DNA from: Pelagibacteraceae bacterium AG-390-M19
GTDB lineage: Bacteria; Pseudomonadota; Alphaproteobacteria; Pelagibacterales; Pelagibacteraceae
Length of the DNA stretch: 34,983 nucleotides
Assembly (NCBI GenBank): GCA_003279765.1
Contig: QCHC01000008.1
Coordinates: 1-34,983, forward strand
Direction: 5' to 3'
Under the pieces are notes generated by a model. The model was not told the origin of the DNA. It did not search any database and saw only the letters and a list, made by a program, of their open reading frames with translations. Shown piece by piece: positions 26,535 to 34,983 of this stretch (position 1 is the first letter of the stretch; every line of letters begins with the position of its first letter). The position numbers and the translations under genes were made by a program.

Positions 26535-27716
26535 ATGATTAATTATATCTCTAAACCATTTAGATGGTTCTTTAAATTAGAAGCTGCAAGTGGACTTGTT
26601 CTGTTATTTGCTGCAATAATTGCATTATTTATAAGCAACTCTGAACTAGCAGATTTATATTTTACAACTTTAAATAAATATTTATTTATAGGTATTAATA
26701 ATTTTGGATTAAAATTATCAGTATTACACTGGATTAACGATGCTTTGATGGCAATATTCTTTTTCTTTGTTACTTTGGAAATAAAAAGAGAATTCTTACA
26801 GGGAGAACTATCAAATATTAAACAAGCTTTATTGCCTATTATAGCTGCTGTAGGCGGAATGCTAGTACCTGCATTATTTTATGTTTTCATTAATTTAGGT
26901 GACAGTGAAACTTTAAATGGATGGGCAATTCCGTCAGCTACAGATATAGCTTTTTCTCTAGGAGTTTTATCTCTATTAGGAAAAAGAGTTCCTTTATCAT
27001 TAAAAGTATTTTTAACTGCTTTAGCAATAATTGATGATTTAGGAGCAATAGTAATTATTGCATTATTCTACTCTGGAGATTTGAGCATTAAATATTTAAC
27101 ATTAATGTTATTAGCCTTTATCGTTTTGTTATTAATAAATAAATTTAATATTAAAAAATTCTTACCTTATCTAGTGATTGGTCTTTTCCTTTGGGATTTT
27201 ACACATAACTCAGGGATACATGCTACTATTGCTGGTGTTTTGTTAGCAATGACAATCCCTCATAGAAAAAAAGAAAAAGATTTTTCATTATTAATAAAAA
27301 TAGAACATGCTATTAGCCCATATGTAGCTTTTGGAATAATGCCACTGTTTGCATTTGCAAATGCAGGAGTATCTCTTGAAGGCTTATCTTTTGCTTCGTT
27401 GTTAGATAAAGTTCCACTAGGTATTGTCCTAGGTCTATTCTTGGGTAAACAGCTAGGAGTATTTATATTCTCTTATATTTCTATAAAGTTAAAAGTAGCT
27501 CAAATGCCTAATGACACAAGTTGGTACAATTTTTATGGAGTTGGTGTTCTTACAGGTATTGGTTTTACAATGAGTTTATTTGTTGGAAATTTAGCCTTTG
27601 TTGAAAACATGCAATATATGGATGGTGTAAAAATAGGTGTGTTGACTGGTTCATTGTTATCCACTTTATTTGGTTATTTTTTAATATTACTTACTCCAAA
27701 TAAACCTAAGAAATGA
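26535..27716 (+). CDS. nhaA: Na+/H+ antiporter NhaA
   Basis: FFKLEAASGLVLLFAAIIAL, WINDALMAIFFFFVTLEIKREFLQGEL, WAIPSATDIAFSLGVLSLLGKRVPLSLKVFLTALAIIDDLGAI. Confidence 0.96.
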   Translation: MINYISKPFRWFFKLEAASGLVLLFAAIIALFISNSELADLYFTTLNKYLFIGINNFGLKLSVLHWINDALMAIFFFFVTLEIKREFLQGELSNIKQALLPIIAAVGGMLVPALFYVFINLGDSETLNGWAIPSATDIAFSLGVLSLLGKRVPLSLKVFLTALAIIDDLGAIVIIALFYSGDLSIKYLTLMLLAFIVLLLINKFNIKKFLPYLVIGLFLWDFTHNSGIHATIAGVLLAMTIPHRKKEKDFSLLIKIEHAISPYVAFGIMPLFAFANAGVSLEGLSFASLLDKVPLGIVLGLFLGKQLGVFIFSYISIKLKVAQMPNDTSWYNFYGVGVLTGIGFTMSLFVGNLAFVENMQYMDGVKIGVLTGSLLSTLFGYFLILLTPNKPKK

Positions 27717-28255
27717 GAAAAGTAATATTTCTGTTTTCTATATTTATGATTTTTTTCAAAACCTCAGCAACAGCAAACTATGAAAAAAATTTTTATGATT
27801 TCACTATTGAGAGCATAACTGGAGACACAATAAATCTTAATGACTACAAAAATAAAGTTGTTCTAGTTGTTAATACAGCTAGTTTTTGTGGTTTTACAAA
27901 ACAATACGATGAATTACAGGAATTATGGGATTTATATAAAGAAAAAGGTTTAGTAGTTCTTGGTGTTCCATCAAATTCATTTAACCAAGAAAAAAAAAAT
28001 AATGCAGATGTTAAAGAATTTTGTGAAGTAAACTTCAATATTAATTTTCCACTAACGACTATCACAAAAGTTATAGGAAAAAATGCTCATGAACTCTTCA
28101 AATGGGCAAAGGATAATCATGGTAAATCTGCTGTTCCAAAATGGAATTTTCATAAAATTTTAATTAATAAAGAAGGTGAAGTTGAATATACATTTGCGTC
28201 ATTTACTAAACCAATGTCAAAAAAGTTAATTAATTCAATTGAAAATTTATTATAA
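27713..28255 (+). CDS. Glutathione peroxidase (Cys type), with signal peptide
   Basis: VVLVVNTASFCGFTKQYDELQELWDLYKEKGLVVLGVPSNSFNQ, KWNFHKILINKEGEV; hydrophobic N-terminus. Confidence 0.92.
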   Translation: MRKVIFLFSIFMIFFKTSATANYEKNFYDFTIESITGDTINLNDYKNKVVLVVNTASFCGFTKQYDELQELWDLYKEKGLVVLGVPSNSFNQEKKNNADVKEFCEVNFNINFPLTTITKVIGKNAHELFKWAKDNHGKSAVPKWNFHKILINKEGEVEYTFASFTKPMSKKLINSIENLL

Positions 28256-29020
28256 TTCTAATGTTAGACCATCATGTGCCGGTATAACATTTCTAGGTAA
28301 TAATTTTTTAAGAACTTTATAATCCAACACCGGTGATAAATTTGTAAGAATAGCTTTTTTAGGTTTGAATTTATGGATAACATTAAGTGAAGTTTCCAAA
28401 TTAAAATGTGATGGATGGAAATTATACCATAAGCAATCAATAATTAAATATTTTAGGTTTTTAAAATATTTAAAGTCTTTATTATATATTTTGCTTACAT
28501 CGCTTATATATGCCAATTTTTTATCTATAATAAAACAATTAGATTTTATTTTACCATGTTCAACTTCAACTGATTGGATGTTAATTCTTCTTTTTTTATA
28601 TTTTGTAAATATATTTTTTGGTAATTTATTTAGTTTCAATGTAGCAGGATATTCTTTTGAATAACTTTTAAATATATAACCAAAAGCATTTTTCAATATT
28701 TTAGAAGTATATGCGTCAGCATAAACATCTAACTGTTTTTTGCTATTTAAAAAGAAAGATCTCAAATCATTTATTCCATGTGTTTGATCACCATGCATAT
28801 GTGAGAATAAAACTTTATTTATTTTTTTAATTTTATGTCTTAAAAGTTGTTGTCTTAAATCCGGAGATGTATCTATAAGTATATTTTCATCAGTAGTTTT
28901 TAATAAAGCGGAACATCTGGTTCTGTAATTTTTTTTGTTATCTGGGTCACAATTACCAAAAAAGCCATCTGGTCTTGGTACGCCCATTGAACTACCACAT
29001 CCTAAAATAATAAATTTCAT
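28250..29020 (-). CDS. MBL-fold metal-dependent hydrolase (PhnP-like)
   Basis: FIILGCGSSMGVPRPDG, RTRCSALLKTTDENILIDTSPDLRQQLL, FSHMHGDQTHGINDLR. Confidence 0.88.
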   Translation of the reverse strand: MKFIILGCGSSMGVPRPDGFFGNCDPDNKKNYRTRCSALLKTTDENILIDTSPDLRQQLLRHKIKKINKVLFSHMHGDQTHGINDLRSFFLNSKKQLDVYADAYTSKILKNAFGYIFKSYSKEYPATLKLNKLPKNIFTKYKKRRINIQSVEVEHGKIKSNCFIIDKKLAYISDVSKIYNKDFKYFKNLKYLIIDCLWYNFHPSHFNLETSLNVIHKFKPKKAILTNLSPVLDYKVLKKLLPRNVIPAHDGLTLEL

Positions 29021-29025
29021 ATTTT

Positions 29026-29787
29026 TTAATTAAAAAAAAGTTTATTAAAATTATTAGTGGTTAATTCAATCAATTCTTTTTTAGAGATATTCTTTATCTC
29101 AGCTAATTTTGCAGCTGTAAAATCTATAAATGAAGGTTCATTTTTCTTTCCTCTTTTAGGTACAGGCGCCAAAAAAGGACTATCAGTTTCAATTAAAATT
29201 TTTTCAACTGGAATTGATTTAAATGTTTCTTGTAAATCAACTGAATTTTTAAAAGTAATTATACCACTTGCTGAAAAGTAAGAATTTAAGGATAATAATT
29301 TTTCTGAAAATTTTTTGGAACCAGTAAAGCAATGCATCAAAATTTTAATATTCTCATTTTTATATTCATTTAAAATTTCAAAAGTTTCACTTTCGGCATT
29401 TCTTGAATGAACAATTAGTGGAAAGTTAGTTTTTATTGATGCTTTTATATGCTCCTTAAAGCTTGATATCTGTTTATCTTTTTCACTATTGTTGTAATAA
29501 AAATCTAAACCAGTTTCACCAATACCTATAATTTTTTTATTATGATTTAAATTATTTATTATTTCCTTAGCTGTAATTATGTTGGTAGAGCTTTCATGAG
29601 GATGGATTCCAATTGTACCATAAATCATCTCATCTATATTAACTAGCTCCTTTACTCTAGAGAAGCTTTCAAAAGAAGTGGATATTGTAAGTAATTTTTC
29701 AATACCAACATCTCTAGATCTTTGCAAAACATTAGACAAGTCACTTAATAAAGGTTCATGATCTAGATGGCAGTGTGAATCAATCAT
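29026..29787 (-). CDS. tatD: TatD family DNase
   Basis: MIDSHCHLDHEPL, GIHPHES, IGIGETGLDFYYN, HSRNAESETFEIL, MHCFTGS, LIETDSPFLAPVPKRGKKNEP. Confidence 0.94.
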   Translation of the reverse strand: MIDSHCHLDHEPLLSDLSNVLQRSRDVGIEKLLTISTSFESFSRVKELVNIDEMIYGTIGIHPHESSTNIITAKEIINNLNHNKKIIGIGETGLDFYYNNSEKDKQISSFKEHIKASIKTNFPLIVHSRNAESETFEILNEYKNENIKILMHCFTGSKKFSEKLLSLNSYFSASGIITFKNSVDLQETFKSIPVEKILIETDSPFLAPVPKRGKKNEPSFIDFTAAKLAEIKNISKKELIELTTNNFNKLFFN

Positions 29788-31321
29788 TATTTTTTTCTAT
29801 TTTTTGAAACAGTATATCAATTTTATTAATATTATTTCCCTTAATTAAATATTCATTGTTTGTAAGAGTTTTTAATTTTATTTGAGTTTCATTTATATCA
29901 AAAATTTTTAATGCCTTTAAAGAAGACTCCGGAATAATTGGATATAATAAAAAACTTATTTTTCTGACAATTTCTAAAGTAGTGTAAACAATAGTATTTA
30001 ATCTGATTTGGTCATCTTTCTTTTTCCATGGTTCTTGATCATTAAAATATTTGTTAGCTTCAAAAAGTGAATTAACAATATAATCGATATAAAAATTAAT
30101 ATTTTGATTGTCGATTTGAGACCTAATATTATCCAGGTTATCTGTATACTTATTTAGTATTAATAAATCCTCATCATTAAATTTAACTTCTAATGGAATT
30201 TTTCCATCACAATTTTTTATTGCAAAAGCAGTTACACGCTGGCATAAATTTCCATAATTGTTGGCTAAATCACTGTTAATGCAATCTTCTAATCTATCTT
30301 GAGAAATATTTCCATCATTGCCAAAAGAAACTTCTTTAATTAAATAGTATCTTAAAGGATCTAGACCATACTCTTTAATTATTTCAAGTGGGTCAAGAAT
30401 ATTTCCTTTAGATTTAGACATTTTTTCTTCCCCTGATAAAATCCACCCATGACCATAAACTCTATTTGGTAAATCAATTTTTGCAGCTAATAAAAAGGCA
30501 GGCCAATAAACAGCATGAAATCTTAATATATCTTTACCGATTAAATGTATTGAGGCTGGCCAAAATTTTTTAAACAAATCATCATCTTTATTTGGATAAT
30601 TTAGTGCACTTAAATAATTTGTTAAAGCATCGAGCCAGACATATATCACATGGTCTCTATTATTTGGAACAGGTATACCCCATGAAAAACTTTTTCTACT
30701 TACAGAAAGGTCTTTAAGACCACTCTTTACAAAGCTAATAACTTCATTTTTTCTAGATTGTGGAGAAATGAAATCTGGATGAGTTTCATAATAATCTAAT
30801 AATGGTTTTTCCCACTTTGAGAGTCTAAAAAAATAGGATTCTTCTTCAATCCAATCAACAGAAGATTTTGAGGATATTGCAATGTTTTTTCCATCTACTT
30901 CCTCGATTTCGTCCTCGTTATAAAAGGCTTCATCTGATACCGAATACCATCCAGAGTAATTTGATAAGTATATGTCATCATTTTTCTCAAGTTCACTCCA
31001 AAGATGTTGAACTGTTTTTTTATGTCTAGCTTCTGTAGTTCTTATAAAATCAGTATTTGATAAATTCAAAGTATCCGAAAGATCTCTAAAAGTTTGGCTA
31101 ATTTGATCACAAAATATTTGAGGCTCCTTCCCTGCTTTTTCTGCAGATCTTTGAATTTTTAAACCATGTTCGTCTGTACCTGTAAGAAAATGAACTTGAT
31201 AATCATCAATTATTTTAAATCTTGCAAAAAAATCTGCGACAATACTTGAATATGCATGACCCATATGAGGCTTAGCTGAGGGATAGTATATAGGTGTGGT
31301 AATATAAAAAGTTTTATCCAT
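29780..31321 (-). CDS. metG: Methionyl-tRNA synthetase
   Basis: TTPIYYPSAKPHMGHAYSS (HIGH-like), FLTGTDEHGLKIQ, YVWLDALTNYLSAL, EEKMSKSKGNILDP (KMSKS). Confidence 0.96.
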   Translation of the reverse strand: MDKTFYITTPIYYPSAKPHMGHAYSSIVADFFARFKIIDDYQVHFLTGTDEHGLKIQRSAEKAGKEPQIFCDQISQTFRDLSDTLNLSNTDFIRTTEARHKKTVQHLWSELEKNDDIYLSNYSGWYSVSDEAFYNEDEIEEVDGKNIAISSKSSVDWIEEESYFFRLSKWEKPLLDYYETHPDFISPQSRKNEVISFVKSGLKDLSVSRKSFSWGIPVPNNRDHVIYVWLDALTNYLSALNYPNKDDDLFKKFWPASIHLIGKDILRFHAVYWPAFLLAAKIDLPNRVYGHGWILSGEEKMSKSKGNILDPLEIIKEYGLDPLRYYLIKEVSFGNDGNISQDRLEDCINSDLANNYGNLCQRVTAFAIKNCDGKIPLEVKFNDEDLLILNKYTDNLDNIRSQIDNQNINFYIDYIVNSLFEANKYFNDQEPWKKKDDQIRLNTIVYTTLEIVRKISFLLYPIIPESSLKALKIFDINETQIKLKTLTNNEYLIKGNNINKIDILFQKIEKNND

Positions 31322-32243
31322 TTAGTATTTTATCCTCAAATTCCATAAACAATGTTTCCTCATCTAAATTATAAATTTTAGTGTTATTAATTTTTTCTAA
31401 AAAATAATGGTATGACTTTAGTAAACTAATATTTTCACTAGATATATTATTTCTAAAATAAAGTTCAATAAAAGAATAAATGATTTCAATTATAGATTTA
31501 TCTTTTTTATAAATTTTATCTTTTATCATAGTTGTTAGAGTTTTATTTAAATCAAAATTAGCAAGATCTAAGTTATATTCTTTGGATAACTTAATTAATT
31601 TAATTAATTTTCCTGGAGTAGAATAATAATCAAATAACTTAACATTAATGATGGTATTTATGTCATCTTGTAGTAATTGATTAACAATTCTAATAAACTG
31701 ATCTTTTGTTAAAAAAATTTTGAAATTCAAACATCTGGATTTAAGAGTTGGTAGCACTCTTTTATTATTATTAATTAAAATAAAATTTATATTATCATTG
31801 GGTTCTTCCAAAATTTTTAACAAAGCGTTAATAGAGTTTAAGTTTAATAATTCAATATTATCAATTAAAACAAATCTTTTTTTTTCATTAAATGATGATT
31901 TATTAAGGTTTATTATCAATTCTCTAATTTGATTTATATCAATATTTTTCTTATCTTCCAGGACATCAATTAGGTTAAAGTTTGGGTTAGATTTGTTTTG
32001 TATTAGTTTGTAAGATTTATTATTAAAGTTAATTGTATTATTTTCACAGTCGTAAGGATGTTCTTCATTTTCTGACAATACAAAATTAATTAAATGATAT
32101 GCTAATGTTGATTTTCCAATACCTTTTTCACCAGATAAAAGAATTTTATTTGGCAAAATATTGTTTTTATATAATTTATATAATTGATTGAAAATTTTTT
32201 TATGCTCAAATAAATTTATTTGAGTTGAGGGATTTAAATTCAT
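31314..32243 (-). CDS. holB: DNA polymerase III delta prime subunit
   Basis: KILLSGEKGIGKSTLAYHLINFVL, KRFVLIDNIELLNLNSINALLKILEEPNDNINFILI, LPTLKSRC. Confidence 0.88.
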   Translation of the reverse strand: MNLNPSTQINLFEHKKIFNQLYKLYKNNILPNKILLSGEKGIGKSTLAYHLINFVLSENEEHPYDCENNTINFNNKSYKLIQNKSNPNFNLIDVLEDKKNIDINQIRELIINLNKSSFNEKKRFVLIDNIELLNLNSINALLKILEEPNDNINFILINNNKRVLPTLKSRCLNFKIFLTKDQFIRIVNQLLQDDINTIINVKLFDYYSTPGKLIKLIKLSKEYNLDLANFDLNKTLTTMIKDKIYKKDKSIIEIIYSFIELYFRNNISSENISLLKSYHYFLEKINNTKIYNLDEETLFMEFEDKILNG

Positions 32244-32857
32244 TTAATTAATTTTTTGAGTTGATTTAAAATTAAATCTTCATTTTTTTTAATATCTAAA
32301 TTTGAATCAATTATTTTGTATGATTTTATGTTAGATTTAGCTAATTTTAAAAAGCCATTTTGAACTTTGTTGTAAAAACTAGCATTAAATTGATCATATC
32401 TATTTAATGATTTACGTTTTTTTAATCTTAAGAAAAGATTTTTTTTATTAACAATATTAAGAAATGTAAAATCAACTTTTATGTTTTTTAATAAATATTT
32501 ATTTAATGTATTTATAATTTTAATATCAACACCCATCCCAAAGTGTTGATAAGCAATTGTTGAGTCTGTGAATCTATCAATTAAGATAATTTTTTTTTTA
32601 TAAGATTTTTTTATAAGATTAACGTTTTCGCTTCTGGCAGCTAAGTATAAAAGTAAATCAGTTTTTACATTAAAATTAGATTTTTTATTTAAAATTAATT
32701 TTCTAATTTTTTCTGAGCTTAAACTACCACCAGGTTCTCTTATTTTTATGTATTTAATTTTATTTTTATCTAAAAATTTTGATACAACTTTAATGTGGTG
32801 ACTTTTGCCACTACCCTCAATACCTTCAAAAACAATTATGGGTTTTTTAGACATCAC
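32240..32857 (-). CDS. tmk: Thymidylate kinase
   Basis: KPIIVFEGIEGSGKSHHIKVVSKFL, REPGGSLSSEKIRKLIL, LIDRFTDSTIAYQ. Confidence 0.92.
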   Translation of the reverse strand: MMSKKPIIVFEGIEGSGKSHHIKVVSKFLDKNKIKYIKIREPGGSLSSEKIRKLILNKKSNFNVKTDLLLYLAARSENVNLIKKSYKKKIILIDRFTDSTIAYQHFGMGVDIKIINTLNKYLLKNIKVDFTFLNIVNKKNLFLRLKKRKSLNRYDQFNASFYNKVQNGFLKLAKSNIKSYKIIDSNLDIKKNEDLILNQLKKLIK

Positions 32858-34983
32858 CCCAAATTAGGTAGTTTAAGGATTTAAGCAATCTAGAAAAGAA
32901 ATTTACTTTTTTAATTTCTTTTGAGGCAAGCAAATCATATTCACCTACTAATTCTTGGTCATAAACCACTTTTAATGTTGCAAGCTTTTGATCTTTATTT
33001 ATTGGTGCTTCTACAGGGCCATCATAGTTTACTGATACTTTTAACAATTTTTTCTTCGCTTTTTTTATTGTCTTGTAAACATCCTCATTTGTATAAACAT
33101 CAACTGTGCTTTCTTTTCCTAACCAAACATCTATTTTTTGAAAAGGTTTATTTGCTTCAGTTATTTTAACTAAATCAAAATTTGTAAGTGCATATGTTAA
33201 CATTTTAGTACTTTCTTTAGATCTTGAATTTTTTGATTTAAAACCACTACCAACTGCAATTAACCTTCTACCATTTCTATCTATTGATGATGCTAATGAA
33301 TATTTTTCTAAAGCAAGATATCCAGTTTTAATTCCATCTGCTCCTAAATTTTTGTATAATAGAGGATTTCTATTACCTTGTGTTATTGGATCACCTCCAG
33401 TTCTATCCCAAGTAAACTCCTTTTCTGCAAACATTTTATAAAATTCTGGATGTTCTTTAATTAAATATCTAGACATAATCATTATGTCTCTTACTGTTGA
33501 ACGATTATCAGGATGATTAATTCCAGAAGAATTAGAAAAGATTGTATTATCCATACCTAACTCTTTAGCTTTTGCTGTCATTAAAATTGAAAATTCTTCC
33601 TCTGTTCCAGCTATACCTTCAGCTAATGCTACACAAGCATCATTACCAGATGCTATAATTATACCTTTAAGTAAATTTTCAACCGAAACTTCATCTCCAA
33701 CCATTATAAACATGGAAGAGTATCCCGACGTAGATAACCTCCATGCTCTTTCTGAAATAATAAATTTCTCATCCATGCTTAAATCTCCTGACTTAATTAA
33801 GTCAAAAGCAATAATAGAAGTCATAATTTTTGTCATGGACGCAGGATAAATTGATAAATCTGCCTCTTTTTCAAAAAGAATTTCTCCAGAATGATAATCT
33901 TGAATTATTGCAGAAGTATGGTCTAATTTTTTAGACTCTTCAATTAAAGGACAGACCCAGAATATTTGATTTCCTAAATTAATTTCTTTTTTTATAAATT
34001 TGATCACATCATCAATTTTACTTTCTAATTTACTGTAAGTTTTTATCAGTTTACGGTTTTTAGGTTTTTCTTTAATAATAGATAAATCCATATCACCATA
34101 AATTGTCATTGTAAGTGTTCTTGGAATGGGTGTTGCTGTCATAAGCAATACGTCACAATCATTTCCACCTTTATCAGATAAACTTTTTCTTTGATTTACA
34201 CCAAACTTATGTTGCTCATCAATAATAATTAATCCTAATTTTTTAAATTTAACTGTTTTTTGAAAAATTGCATGAGTACCAAATATAATATCTATATTAT
34301 TATTTATTAGTTCATTAAGAATTATTTTTTTTTCTTTGTGGTTGGATTTACCAGAAATCAACTTTGTCGATATATTTGAAGGGAATATCTTTTTTGCTAA
34401 ATCATAATGTTGTCTTGCTAGTATTTCAGTAGGAGCCATAACAGCCACTTGAAAACCAGAATTGATTGTATTAAATGCGCTTATTAAGGAAACTATTGTT
34501 TTTCCACTACCAACATCTCCTTGTAATAGTCTGAACATTTTTGTTGATGATGATAAATCTTTATTTATTTCGTTAACTGATTTGATCTGATCATTCGTTA
34601 ATGAAAAATCTAAATTATTAATTAGTTTTTTTTGCTTAATTAAATTAATAATTTTATTTTTTTTCTTAAATTTTTTTATTTTTTTTCTTATTTCTGAATT
34701 AACTAAAAAAGTCGAAAATATTTCATCATAGGCGAGTCTTTGGTAAAAATGGTCTTTGTATTTTCCTATATTTTCATATTTGTGTAATTCTTTAATGGCA
34801 TTTTTCCAACTGATATTATTGAATTTATTTAAAATTTTATTCGAATGCCATTCTTTAAGTTCAGGCAATTTATCTATTATTTGTTTGATAATTTTATTAT
34901 AAATTTTCTCAGATATTCCATCAGTTAACGAATATTTATTATGTACTTGTTTTATTAAACTAGAATCCTCAGATACATACTTT
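32847..34983 (-). CDS. Chimeric ORF: RecG helicase (lobe 1) fused in frame to D-alanyl-D-alanine carboxypeptidase (PBP5/DacC-like); runs off the right edge
   Basis: RecG-side LLQGDVGSGKTIVSLISAF, IIIDEQHKFGVNQR, LLMTATPIPRTLTMTIYGDMDLSII up to FWVCPLIEESKKLDH; PBP-side IIQDYHSGEILFEKEADLSIYPASMTKIMTS (SxxK), IIASGNDAC (SxN), ADGIKTGYL (KTG). Reading continues upstream of the ORF-track ATG at 34868 (KYVSEDSSLIKQVHNKYSLTDGISEKIYNKIIKQIIDKLPELKEW). Confidence 0.85.
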   Translation of the reverse strand, partial: KYVSEDSSLIKQVHNKYSLTDGISEKIYNKIIKQIIDKLPELKEWHSNKILNKFNNISWKNAIKELHKYENIGKYKDHFYQRLAYDEIFSTFLVNSEIRKKIKKFKKKNKIINLIKQKKLINNLDFSLTNDQIKSVNEINKDLSSSTKMFRLLQGDVGSGKTIVSLISAFNTINSGFQVAVMAPTEILARQHYDLAKKIFPSNISTKLISGKSNHKEKKIILNELINNNIDIIFGTHAIFQKTVKFKKLGLIIIDEQHKFGVNQRKSLSDKGGNDCDVLLMTATPIPRTLTMTIYGDMDLSIIKEKPKNRKLIKTYSKLESKIDDVIKFIKKEINLGNQIFWVCPLIEESKKLDHTSAIIQDYHSGEILFEKEADLSIYPASMTKIMTSIIAFDLIKSGDLSMDEKFIISERAWRLSTSGYSSMFIMVGDEVSVENLLKGIIIASGNDACVALAEGIAGTEEEFSILMTAKAKELGMDNTIFSNSSGINHPDNRSTVRDIMIMSRYLIKEHPEFYKMFAEKEFTWDRTGGDPITQGNRNPLLYKNLGADGIKTGYLALEKYSLASSIDRNGRRLIAVGSGFKSKNSRSKESTKMLTYALTNFDLVKITEANKPFQKIDVWLGKESTVDVYTNEDVYKTIKKAKKKLLKVSVNYDGPVEAPINKDQKLATLKVVYDQELVGEYDLLASKEIKKVNFFSRLLKSLNYLIWGDV

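Overview
AT-rich, gene-dense window that looks like a streamlined marine alphaproteobacterium (SAR11/Pelagibacter-like, judged from gene content, composition and riboswitch types; no search was run). Core blocks are ctaA/COX15, metY with a tandem SAM-II + SAM-V riboswitch leader, rplM-rpsI, argC, hom and transporters on the left, and glpX, a SbmA/BacA-like transporter, an NDUFS4-like protein, nhaA, a glutathione peroxidase, an MBL hydrolase, tatD, metG, holB and tmk on the right. Between them is an accessory island (about 8.5-22.8 kb) with a complete tyrosine recombinase and a surface-polysaccharide cluster: glycosyltransferases, a 2OG-Fe(II) oxygenase, UDP-galactopyranose mutase, a sugar methyltransferase, rfbBAC plus an RmlD-like reductase, an epimerase and a two-domain glycosyltransferase. 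The island ends at tRNA-Glu. Main points for a second look: (1) a 14-bp-arm inverted repeat with a 7-nt spacer overlapping the integrase promoter, plus a perfect 14-bp palindrome in the same divergent intergenic region; (2) the tandem SAM-II/SAM-V leader, with a possible alternative pairing linking the two aptamers; (3) an in-frame recG::dacC chimeric ORF at the right edge, either a deletion fusion or an assembly chimera; (4) two accessory genes whose start codons lie 3 nt and 7 nt after tRNA CCA ends.
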